From Nitrospirales bacterium (lineage in GTDB: Bacteria; Nitrospirota; Nitrospiria; Nitrospirales; UBA8639), in contig JACDDF010000235.1 of the NCBI GenBank assembly GCA_013817135.1, positions 1-5,024 of the forward strand: DNA of 5,024 nt. Reading direction: 5' to 3'. The notes beneath the pieces were generated by a model that saw nothing but the letters and a program-made list of their open reading frames with translations, was not told where the DNA came from and made no database searches. Below are positions 1-4,973 of this stretch, in pieces; the stretch's first letter is position 1, and each line of letters opens with the position of its first letter. Both the position numbers and the translations under genes were made by a program.

Positions 1-1020
1 GATGGGCAGATCGTCGGAGAAGCCTATCACCGTCAGTCCGGCGAACCTCATGCAGAAATATTAGCGCTCCATCAAGCGGGACCTCGAGCGCGAGGGGGCG
101 TCCTCTATGTGACGTTAGAACCCTGTTGCCATACCCACAAGCGTACGCCTCCCTGTGTTCCCCTCCTAATTCAATCCGGGCTAGAGCGGATATGTGTGGC
201 GATGATCGATCCCAATCCACAGGTCAATGGACGCGGGATTCAAAAACTCAAACACGCGAATATCCCCGTGTCGTTTGGCATGTTAGAACAGGATGCCAGG
301 AACCTGAATGAGGTCTATGCCTATTGGATAACCACCGGACGCCCGTTGGTGACCCTCAAAGGGGCCATGACGTTGGATGGAAAATTGGCGACCGCCACCG
401 GTGAGTCACGGTGGATCACAGGCGAACCTGCACGCCAGGACGTTCATCGTCTGCGTAACCGGATGGATGCTATTCTGGTTGGTGTCGGAACGGTCATCGC
501 CGACGATCCTGAATTATCTGCCAGAGGAAAAACGATGACAAGCAGACGTGTGGGACGGCAACCGGTGAGAGTCGTTCTCGATAGCCGATTGCGCATTCCT
601 TCCAATGCCAAGGTTTTGCAATGGGTTGGTGAGCAGCCCACCATTCTATGCACGACCACACAGGCTCCAATCGAAAAAATCGAGCACTTTAGAAATCGCG
701 GTATTCAGTTGTGGGTGTTGCCTGGGCAAGCCGGACGAGTTTCCCTGAAAGCCTGTCTTGCTCGATTAGGGAAACAAGGTCTCACTTCGGTCCTCATTGA
801 AGGCGGCGCGACAATTAATGCTGCTGCGCTTCAACAGGGACTGGTGAATAAGGTAAGATTGTATATGGCTCCAATGCTGCTTGGTGGGCAGGATGCCAGG
901 GGGCTCATCGGCGGGCAGTCGCCGAAGGCACTGAATCAGGCGTGGCCACTCGCTGATTGCCAACTCACAAAGCTCGGGAAGGATTGGCTCATTACGGGAA
1001 CGCTTGAGCCACGACGGTGA
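1..1020 (+). CDS. ribD: Bifunctional RibD: pyrimidine deaminase / 5-amino-6-(5-phosphoribosylamino)uracil reductase (5' partial)
   Basis: This enzyme catalyses two consecutive cytosolic steps of riboflavin synthesis: deamination of the diaminopyrimidine made from GTP, then NADPH-dependent reduction of its ribosyl side chain. The frame is open from base 1 and encodes 339 visible residues. Full RibD proteins are about 360-380 residues, so only the N-terminus is lost. In visible numbering, the deaminase domain (about 1-105) has the zinc motif HAE at 17-19 and the second motif PCCHTHKRTPPC at 41-52. The reductase domain (about 115-335) shows LKGAMTLDGKLAT (119-131), SRWIT (136-140), the nucleotide-binding stretch GVGTVIADDPEL (161-172), VVLDSRLRIP (191-200) and LIEGGATINAA (265-275). 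Both domains look intact and there is no internal stop. An ATG at 109 is only an internal codon, because it would remove the HAE motif. No other rib gene follows; the next gene is EcsC-like, with its own probable promoter. The identification is secure. Confidence 0.96.
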   Translation, partial: DGQIVGEAYHRQSGEPHAEILALHQAGPRARGGVLYVTLEPCCHTHKRTPPCVPLLIQSGLERICVAMIDPNPQVNGRGIQKLKHANIPVSFGMLEQDARNLNEVYAYWITTGRPLVTLKGAMTLDGKLATATGESRWITGEPARQDVHRLRNRMDAILVGVGTVIADDPELSARGKTMTSRRVGRQPVRVVLDSRLRIPSNAKVLQWVGEQPTILCTTTQAPIEKIEHFRNRGIQLWVLPGQAGRVSLKACLARLGKQGLTSVLIEGGATINAAALQQGLVNKVRLYMAPMLLGGQDARGLIGGQSPKALNQAWPLADCQLTKLGKDWLITGTLEPRR

Positions 1021-1056
1021 AGGTCTGCTCAGTCATCGACAACAGGCAGGCTGAGG

Positions 1057-1084
1057 GTGTCTGTATCCTATTACCATATATAAT
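1057..1084 (+). promoter_or_regulatory. Probable sigma70 promoter for the EcsC-family gene
   Basis: A perfect -10 box TATAAT lies at 1079-1084 in an AT-rich patch. The -35 region is poor: the best placed hexamer, GTGTCT at 1057-1062, has a 16-base spacer and few consensus matches. Transcription would begin near 1091. That leaves a leader of about 38 bases containing the GGGGAG ribosome binding site before the ATG at 1129. This placement favours the 1129 start over the GTG and ATG codons at 1096 and 1099. The call rests on the -10 box alone. Confidence 0.45.
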
Positions 1085-1128
1085 ACTCCAATCGTGTGAT
1101 GCACAGAAAAACCGGGGAGATCGCGCTC

Positions 1129-1923
1129 ATGTCCAATCTCAATAAAGTCGACGAGCAGCATTTAGCAGTAGCAGTAGATCTCTTAGAAAACCCCAGCTTT
1201 GCCGCCAAAGTCACAAATCTCATTGGAGGGCCGGTGGAAAGGGCCATCACCATGCTGCCCGAGGGATTCTCCAACAAGCTCCTGAAGACCACGCAAAAAG
1301 CCTTGACCAAAGCGTTAGATCTGGCCGTCTCCAGTATCGATGAACGGTATAGGGGTGAACCCGCCAATGGGGCTCATCGAGTATTGACGACCGTCAGTGG
1401 TGCAATCGGGGGAGCGATGGGGCTCATGGCATTGAGTGTAGAATTGCCAATCTCTACGACGCTGATGTTGCGGTCTATCGCGGATATCGCGAGAAGTGAG
1501 GGAGAGCCGATTATGGAGGCTGAGAGCAAACTGGCCTGTTTGGAGGTGTTTGCCATGGGGGGCACCAGTCAAGCTGATGACAGGGCGGAAACGGGATATT
1601 TTGCGGTGAGGGCCGCAATGGCTGGTGCGATGACGGAAGCGGGCAAGTATCTGCTTGAACGTGGCTTGGCGGGGTCAGCCGCCCCGCCATTGGTCCGATT
1701 TCTGTCTGAAATTGCCTCACGGTACAGTATTCAAGTCTCAGAAAAAGCTGCCGCCCAGGCGATCCCGTTGTTGGGGGCCGCCGGGGGTGCTACCATCAAT
1801 TTGCTGTTTATGGATCATTTCCAAAATATGGCGCGCGGCCATTTCATTGTGCGCAGGTTGGAACGCGCACATGGCAAAGAGGCCGTGCGGGAGGCCTATC
1901 GCCAATTGGCTGCGAACAATTAA
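1129..1923 (+). CDS. EcsC family protein
   Basis: This 264-residue protein matches the EcsC family as I know it. The family is named after the third gene of the Bacillus subtilis ecs ABC-transporter locus, and its biochemical role is unknown. Visible hallmarks are an N-terminal helical part (1-85) and a Gly/Ala-rich hydrophobic segment SGAIGGAMGLMALSVELP (90-107). The family-typical stretch TTLMLRSIADIARSEGE follows (110-126). A second Gly-rich hydrophobic segment, LLGAAGGATINLLFMDHF (214-231), leads into a basic amphipathic end, ARGHFIVRRLERAHG (235-249). There is no signal peptide. The hydrophobic segments suggest membrane association, possibly peripheral, but this is inferred. The ATG at 1129 is chosen because GGGGAG (1114-1119) lies 9 bases upstream. 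The in-frame GTG at 1096 and ATG at 1099 lack a binding site and sit almost on the predicted transcription start. No ecsA or ecsB transporter gene is adjacent, so it stands alone here. Family assignment is firm; function is not known. Confidence 0.88.
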   Translation: MSNLNKVDEQHLAVAVDLLENPSFAAKVTNLIGGPVERAITMLPEGFSNKLLKTTQKALTKALDLAVSSIDERYRGEPANGAHRVLTTVSGAIGGAMGLMALSVELPISTTLMLRSIADIARSEGEPIMEAESKLACLEVFAMGGTSQADDRAETGYFAVRAAMAGAMTEAGKYLLERGLAGSAAPPLVRFLSEIASRYSIQVSEKAAAQAIPLLGAAGGATINLLFMDHFQNMARGHFIVRRLERAHGKEAVREAYRQLAANN

Positions 1924-1996
1924 CTGTAAATAACCAGATTCCCCCATTCAGAGAGGGAACGAACGGATGGTGAATGCAGTCACCTTCTACCAGCCC

Positions 1997-2024
1997 GTCA
2001 TCCTGAGCCAACCGCGAAGGATCT
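1997..2024 (+). repeat. Relic of a GTCATCCTGAGC...GCGAAGGATCT intergenic repeat
   Basis: The segment begins GTCATCCTGAGC and ends GCGAAGGATCT. This matches the general form of a dispersed intergenic repeat that I recognise from many environmental bacterial genomes. A second TCCTGAG lies at 2075-2081. CAAGAT (2029-2034) can pair with ATCTTG (2069-2074), and CTCAG (2049-2053) with CTGAG (2077-2081). The repeat may therefore extend to about 2081 as a decayed, partly palindromic unit. Copy number elsewhere in the genome cannot be seen here. Confidence 0.4.
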
Positions 2025-2131
2025 ATGCCAAGATTGAAAAGCCTCAAGCTCAGCGAGAAGATTCAGGGATCTTGTCCTGAGTTTACCCAATGGCTAAGGA
2101 TGCCAAGTATCGAGAATCCATCGCCATCGTG

Positions 2132-2159
2132 GTCATTCCCGATTTTATGATCGGAATCC
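2132..2159 (+). repeat. GTCATTCCCG palindromic repeat unit
   Basis: ATTCCCGAT (2135-2143) pairs with ATCGGAAT (2150-2157), leaving one unpaired C and a 6-base loop. The 12-base head GTCATTCCCGAT recurs exactly at 2171-2182, 39 bases downstream, and in the form GTCATGCCCG at 2213-2222. This is the layout of a short intergenic palindromic (REP-like) repeat. A degenerate half, CGAGAATCCATC, at 2110-2121 suggests a still older copy upstream. Confidence 0.55.
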
Positions 2160-2170
2160 CTCCCATCCTA

Positions 2171-2207
2171 GTCATTCCCGATGTCGTATAGTGGATATCT
2201 CCACTAT
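2171..2207 (+). repeat. Second GTCATTCCCGAT unit followed by an 8-bp hairpin
   Basis: GTCATTCCCGAT (2171-2182) is an exact direct copy of 2132-2143, but its matching CGGGAAT arm is missing. In its place is a different perfect inverted repeat, ATAGTGGA (2188-2195) with TCCACTAT (2200-2207), around a 4-base loop. No T-tract follows, so it does not look like an intrinsic terminator. It may be a rearranged or truncated repeat copy. Confidence 0.45.
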
Positions 2208-2212
2208 CTGGC

Positions 2213-2292
2213 GTCATGCCCGGCATTTTTTATCGGGCATCCATCTTTGAATTTCTCCGGATGGATCCCCGCTGACTACTTGCGGGGATGAC
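2213..2292 (+). repeat. 80-bp bipartite palindromic intergenic element
   Basis: The element starts GTCATGCCCGG and ends GCGGGGATGAC; the ends are inverted repeats matching at 9 of 11 positions. It folds in two ways. One gives two separate hairpins: ATGCCCG (2216-2222) with CGGGCAT (2234-2240), and ATCCCCGC (2265-2272) with GCGGGGAT (2282-2289). The other is one long structure pairing the outer ends and also ATCCATC (2239-2245) with GATGGAT (2260-2266). This nested symmetry is typical of small non-coding mobile or REP-pair (MITE-like) elements. It encodes no protein, and no clear target-site duplication is visible. Confidence 0.65.
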
Positions 2293-2374
2293 CAAAGGGG
2301 GAGTAAATGTTACACCCTCAGCATCCATGAGACATTGTTTGATAAATAGAGTTCAGTTTTTTACAAATTATCGG

Positions 2375-2445
2375 GTGTCTTGAGTTGCCAGGGAAACGAA
2401 ACGTGGCAAAATCTGATGGGTTCCCTGTCAGACACGGATCGTTTC
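2375..2445 (+). promoter_or_regulatory. Potentially structured 5' leader of the lipoprotein gene
   Basis: An outer stem pairs GTGTCTTGA (2375-2383, one bulged T) with TCAGACAC (2428-2435). It continues with CAGGGAA (2389-2395) against TTCCCTG (2421-2427). A competing hairpin, TTGCCA (2385-2390) with TGGCAA (2404-2409), shares bases with the second stem, so the two exclude each other. Tandem GAAACG copies (2393-2398 and 2398-2403) could also pair with CGTTTC (2440-2445). The ribosome binding site lies about 10 bases downstream. I do not recognise a known riboswitch class, and function is not shown. Confidence 0.3.
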
Positions 2446-2467
2446 AGAGATACCTGGTGGAGGAAAC

Positions 2468-2800
2468 ATGAAACACTATCTATGGATCTTAGCCTTGCCA
2501 TTGCTCGTGGGCTGTACACAAGAAACAATAAATAAAATCGGGCGGGCTGTCCAGAACTGGACCGGCACTGACGGGGTGTTAGAAGTCTATGCCGGGGAGA
2601 AGTTGGTCAAGCGATTTATCAAAATCGATAAACTGACGACTGCCATGGGAACACAGGATGATCTTCCTCGCGCGTACCGGTTTGGCTATGGTGTCCTGGA
2701 TGCCAATCTGAATGGCATGAAAGATCCCGGCGAGAAAAAAGTCTATTTCGAGTTCAGCGATTACTTCACTCCATATATCTTCTACGAAAACCCCGTCTAA
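2468..2800 (+). CDS. Small lipoprotein with an EF-hand-like loop, function unknown
   Basis: The 110-residue product has a lipoprotein signal: a short n-region MKHY, a hydrophobic core, and the lipobox LVGC with Cys16 as the lipid-bearing residue. The mature part is about 95 residues. After lipidation it would sit in the inner or outer membrane facing the periplasm. Residue +2 is Thr rather than Asp, so nothing marks it for inner-membrane retention by the classical E. coli rule. DANLNGMKDPGE (78-89) has acidic or Asn residues at EF-hand loop positions 1, 3, 5, 9 and 12 and Gly at 6, which resembles the calcium-binding loops of dockerin-type domains. The rest is aromatic and probably beta-rich, with YRFGYG (70-75) and YFEFSDYFTPYIFY (93-106). 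The start is supported by GGAGG (2459-2463), 4 bases before the ATG, within a longer GGTGGAGG. I recognise no named family. The exported hydrolase gene follows 126 bases downstream. Confidence 0.85.
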   Translation: MKHYLWILALPLLVGCTQETINKIGRAVQNWTGTDGVLEVYAGEKLVKRFIKIDKLTTAMGTQDDLPRAYRFGYGVLDANLNGMKDPGEKKVYFEFSDYFTPYIFYENPV

Positions 2801-2898
2801 GCTACCTTGTTTTTCTCCTTTTGATACTTTCAGGAATGTGAATTCGCCCATTGTGGCTATGAGCCTATAGGAATGCCCGGTGGAATATGAGAGGATAA

Positions 2899-2913
2899 AT
2901 GAACGCTCATTGA
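2899..2913 (+). other. Four-codon upstream frame (MNAH) with a ribosome binding site
   Basis: AGAGGA (2890-2895) lies 3 bases before an ATG at 2899 that opens a frame of only four sense codons, ending TGA at 2911-2913. The assigned start of the hydrolase gene follows 13 bases later without its own ribosome binding site. It could be a leader allowing reinitiation, or simple coincidence. Merging the two frames by an indel would lengthen an already long signal peptide, so I do not think it is the broken true start. Confidence 0.2.
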
Positions 2914-2926
2914 TCTGACCGCTTTC

Positions 2927-4288
2927 ATGGTCAAAATTGGAAGGGTGATATTTCTGCTGTACGGTATTAAAAAATTCATAGTACTCCTTACTGCCCTGGT
3001 GCTGAGCCTGGTGGCTCCACAGAGTTGGGCTCATCCACTTCCGGAAAAAGGAGGAGACGGGTCCGCACAGTCTTCTGATCGGAGTCTGTCCTCATTGGTG
3101 AAAGAATATGTGGAGGGGAACTCTCCCGAAAGAGCCAAAGATGTGTTGGCTGACATTCAACAGAGGCCGGACGCTAATGTTGAATCCATTTCCAAAATTC
3201 TTCAGCAGCCGACCCGGTATGAGACTCAACCGGTTGGTGCCCAACCCCGACGACCTATACGAGTGAGGGGGGAGGATGCTGAGTATGCCTTGTATGTTCC
3301 TCCTTCCTATTCACCTGATAAACCTATGGCCTTCATCCTGTGTTTGCATGGGGCAGGGTTTACGGGGGAAGCCTATCTGGATCGCTGGATTCCACGTCTG
3401 GGTGAAAAATACATTCTGGCTTGTCCTACGGTGACCACGGGGTCATGGTGGACCAGATTCGGCGAGGATCTGGCGTTAAAGGTCTTACATGAGGTTCAAA
3501 AGGACTACCATATCGATCCAAACCGGATATTTCTCACAGGCATGTCCAATGGTGGGATTGGAACCTGGATTATCGGGATGCATTATGCGGATCGCTTTGC
3601 GGGAATCGCGCCGATGGCCAGCGGTATTGATGATGTGCTGTTTCCATTCGTCGAAAACCTGGCCCACACGCCCGTCTATTTGATTCACGGTGCGGCGGAT
3701 CAGGTTATGCCCGTGCAGTTGAGCCGCGACCTGGTCAAAGAGATGGAGCGTCGCGGCATTCCTTATCATTATCAGGAGCATACCTGGACGCATCCCCATG
3801 CGGGAGGGCATTTCTTTCCCAAGCAAGCCCTGCCGGAACTTATCGCCTGGTTCGATGGCCAACAACCGGACTCATTGCCACGGACCATCTCGTTGGTTCG
3901 GGATGCCACCCATCTTACCCCATTCTCGTGGGTGCGTATCGATATGACGGATCAGATTGCCGCCTTTACCGAAAACCTGATTGACAGTCGTGATGAATTT
4001 ATTACGGGAGGGGTGTTTGCCAAATTGCACGCCCAAATCAGACCTTCCAACAAAATCGTGGTGAGTACCAATCGTATTCGCCGCTATACCCTGTTTCTGA
4101 ATCAAAACCTGGTGGATTTTTCCAAACCCGTCATCGTGGAAACGAATGGGAAGGTTTCTTACGAAGGCATGGTCGAGCCTCGCATCGACACACTTCTACA
4201 GGAAGTCCGGCACCGCTCCGACACCCACACCATTTTTCCCGCCAAACTCACCATCGATGTCCCCTCGTCAGTACAGTCAATTGATTAA
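2927..4288 (+). CDS. Secreted alpha/beta-hydrolase (PHB depolymerase/LpqC-like esterase or peptidase) with C-terminal extension
   Basis: This 453-residue protein has a Sec signal peptide with probable cleavage after QSWA (Ala35), so it is periplasmic or secreted. A low-complexity helical linker follows to about 105. The alpha/beta-hydrolase domain spans about 110-310. It shows the oxyanion-hole HGAG (141-144), nucleophile elbow GMSNGG (205-210, Ser207), probable acid Asp258 in HGAADQVMP, and probable catalytic His295 in HAGGHFFP; His291 is an alternative. This arrangement resembles PHB depolymerase/feruloyl esterase-like and prolyl-oligopeptidase-like enzymes, so the substrate cannot be named. 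The last 130 residues form an extra, probably beta-rich domain, including TNRIRRYTLFLNQNLVDF (381-398) and VIVETNGKVSYEG (402-414). Similar tails occur, in my recollection, on secreted hydrolases of planctomycetes and related bacteria. The start is uncertain: the ATG at 2927 has no ribosome binding site and gives an unusually long signal peptide. The catalytic call is firm; specificity is not. Confidence 0.86.
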   Translation: MVKIGRVIFLLYGIKKFIVLLTALVLSLVAPQSWAHPLPEKGGDGSAQSSDRSLSSLVKEYVEGNSPERAKDVLADIQQRPDANVESISKILQQPTRYETQPVGAQPRRPIRVRGEDAEYALYVPPSYSPDKPMAFILCLHGAGFTGEAYLDRWIPRLGEKYILACPTVTTGSWWTRFGEDLALKVLHEVQKDYHIDPNRIFLTGMSNGGIGTWIIGMHYADRFAGIAPMASGIDDVLFPFVENLAHTPVYLIHGAADQVMPVQLSRDLVKEMERRGIPYHYQEHTWTHPHAGGHFFPKQALPELIAWFDGQQPDSLPRTISLVRDATHLTPFSWVRIDMTDQIAAFTENLIDSRDEFITGGVFAKLHAQIRPSNKIVVSTNRIRRYTLFLNQNLVDFSKPVIVETNGKVSYEGMVEPRIDTLLQEVRHRSDTHTIFPAKLTIDVPSSVQSID

Positions 4289-4337
4289 AGGTTGACACAC
4301 GTCCCCCAATATCCGACCTGCTCTTACAAAAGTGAAA

Positions 4338-4366
4338 TTGCTTTCATCCGATGGTTGGCATAAGAT
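4338..4366 (+). promoter_or_regulatory. Candidate sigma70 promoter of the toxin-antitoxin operon
   Basis: TTGCTT (4338-4343) and TAAGAT (4361-4366) are separated by exactly 17 bases. They match the -35 and -10 consensus at 3 and 4 of 6 positions. Transcription would begin near 4373, just upstream of AAGGAG and the GTG start at 4390. A small palindrome, TGAAA (4333-4337) with TTTCA (4342-4346), overlaps the -35 box, and CTTTCA recurs at 4368-4373. These could be operator half-sites, since antitoxins of this kind usually repress their own operon, but they are short enough to be chance. Confidence 0.4.
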
Positions 4367-4389
4367 TCTTTCAACAAAAGGAGATTCTC

Positions 4390-4620
4390 GTGGCGAACAT
4401 TCAGTCAGGCAAGGCACCGATCGTTACATCCTCCCCGGAGGTATTGGGTGGGACTCCGGTCTTTGCGAACACACGGGTGCCAATTCAAACCTTCATTGAG
4501 TACTTGGAGGGGGGACAGACTATCGACGACTTTCTAGAGGGTTTTCCCACTGTGAGCCGTGACCAGGTCATTGCCGTGTTGGAAGAGGCGAAAACTCGCA
4601 TTCTGGCATTCGCACGGTGA
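4390..4620 (+). CDS. DUF433 family antitoxin (VapB45-like)
   Basis: The 76-residue product is a near-complete DUF433 protein, the usual antitoxin partner of DUF5615 PIN-like toxins. Its role is to bind and neutralise the toxin and probably to repress the shared promoter. Visible family signature, in order: SSPEVLGGTPVFANTRVPI (14-32), TFIEYLEGGQTIDDFLEGF (34-52) and PTVSRDQVIAVLEEA (53-67). The fold is expected to be a small helix-turn-helix-like helical domain. The GTG at 4390 is chosen because AAGGAG (4378-4383) lies 6 bases upstream and the family homology begins soon after. The in-frame ATG at 4351 lacks a binding site, lies upstream of the -10 box and would add 13 unrelated residues. The stop codon overlaps the toxin start as GTGA (4617-4620), which implies translational coupling. 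The gene looks intact. Confidence 0.88.
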   Translation: MANIQSGKAPIVTSSPEVLGGTPVFANTRVPIQTFIEYLEGGQTIDDFLEGFPTVSRDQVIAVLEEAKTRILAFAR

Positions 4621-4944
4621 GGATCCTTCTGGACGAATGCATCGACCGTCGCTTGGCCAAGGAAATCGAGGGACATGAGGTGGTTACGGTCCCGCAAGCG
4701 GGTTGGGCGGGAATCAAGAACGGCGCATTGCTGACCTTGGCCCCAGCAGCAGTTCGACGTGTTGGTGACCGTTGATCGAAATCTTTCCTTCCAGCAGAAT
4801 CTTCCACAATTCAACCTAGCCGTGGTCCTGCTCGAGGCGCCAACCAATCGCCTGAACGATCTGCGTCGGTTGGTGCCTAAACTGCATGGGTTATTGCACG
4901 GACTCGTCAAGGGCCAAGTCCATTTGGTGAATCTGGAAACCTGA
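4617..4944 (+). pseudogene. DUF5615 PIN-like toxin, frameshifted
   Basis: This is the toxin partner of the upstream DUF433 gene; the family is a PIN-like presumed RNase. Reading starts at GTG 4617, which overlaps the antitoxin stop and has no ribosome binding site of its own. It gives VRILLDECIDRRLAKEIEG and then VPQAGWAGIKNGALLTLA, but shifts into unrelated residues after 4742 and stops at TGA 4773-4775 (52 codons). The rest of the family sequence, QQQFDVLVTVDRNLSFQQN and onward to HLVNLET, continues in another frame to TGA 4942-4944. Dropping one C from the run CCCC (4741-4744) joins both parts into a 108-residue protein of normal family length, with no missing or extra residues at the join. 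The acidic residues expected at the active site would be Asp6 (LLDEC) and Asp53 (TVDRN), now on separate frames. The 'KNGE' acidic position reads KNGA here. It may be a genuine inactivation, a sequencing or assembly error, or, less likely, recoding. Confidence 0.85.
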
Positions 4945-4973
4945 AACGAAACCGATGAATAGGACGCCAGGCA

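Larger units (their letters stand above)
1924..2467. other. 544-base intergenic region without a convincing gene
   Basis: No long frame with coding character was found on either strand. The stretch holds, in order, a GTCATCCTGAGC-type relic repeat (1997-2024), GTCATTCCCG half-palindromes (2132-2159 and 2171-2182), an 8-bp hairpin (2188-2207), an 80-bp bipartite palindrome (2213-2292) and a structured leader (2375-2445) ahead of the lipoprotein gene. A 37-codon frame at 1967-2080 has a ribosome binding site-like GAGAGGGA but runs through the first repeat, so it is not called as a gene. I saw no strong intrinsic terminator after the EcsC gene and no convincing promoter for the lipoprotein gene. 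Confidence 0.7.

Noticed and set aside
1096..1128. GTG at 1096 or ATG at 1099 as the EcsC gene start
   Set aside because: No ribosome binding site precedes them and they lie almost on the predicted transcription start; ATG 1129 has GGGGAG at good spacing.
1939..1960. TTCCC...GGGAA inverted repeat after the EcsC gene as a terminator
   Set aside because: The stem is only 5 bp with a loop of about 11 bases and no T-tract.
2188..2207. 8-bp hairpin as an intrinsic terminator
   Set aside because: AT-rich stem with no T-tract after it, far from the end of the upstream gene, and placed within a repeat array.
2213..2292. Repeats with regular spacing considered as a CRISPR array
   Set aside because: Units are palindromic, only partly alike, too few, and the intervening sequences are not uniform spacers; no cas gene is present.
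2579..3034. 151-residue open frame on the - strand overlapping the lipoprotein and hydrolase genes
   Set aside because: It runs opposite to two genes with clear signal sequences and motifs, has no recognisable domain, and its length is explained as the shadow of coding sequence.
3485..3865. 126-residue - strand frame inside the hydrolase gene
   Set aside because: Lies wholly antisense to the catalytic domain and shows no family features.
4292..4297. Perfect -35 box TTGACA after the hydrolase gene
   Set aside because: No acceptable -10 box lies 15-19 bases downstream; the TTGCTT/TAAGAT pair further on is better placed for the antitoxin gene.
4485..4910. 141-residue open frame on the - strand across the toxin-antitoxin pair
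   Set aside because: Arg/Cys/Ser-rich product without motifs, antisense to strongly family-like DUF433 and DUF5615 sequence.
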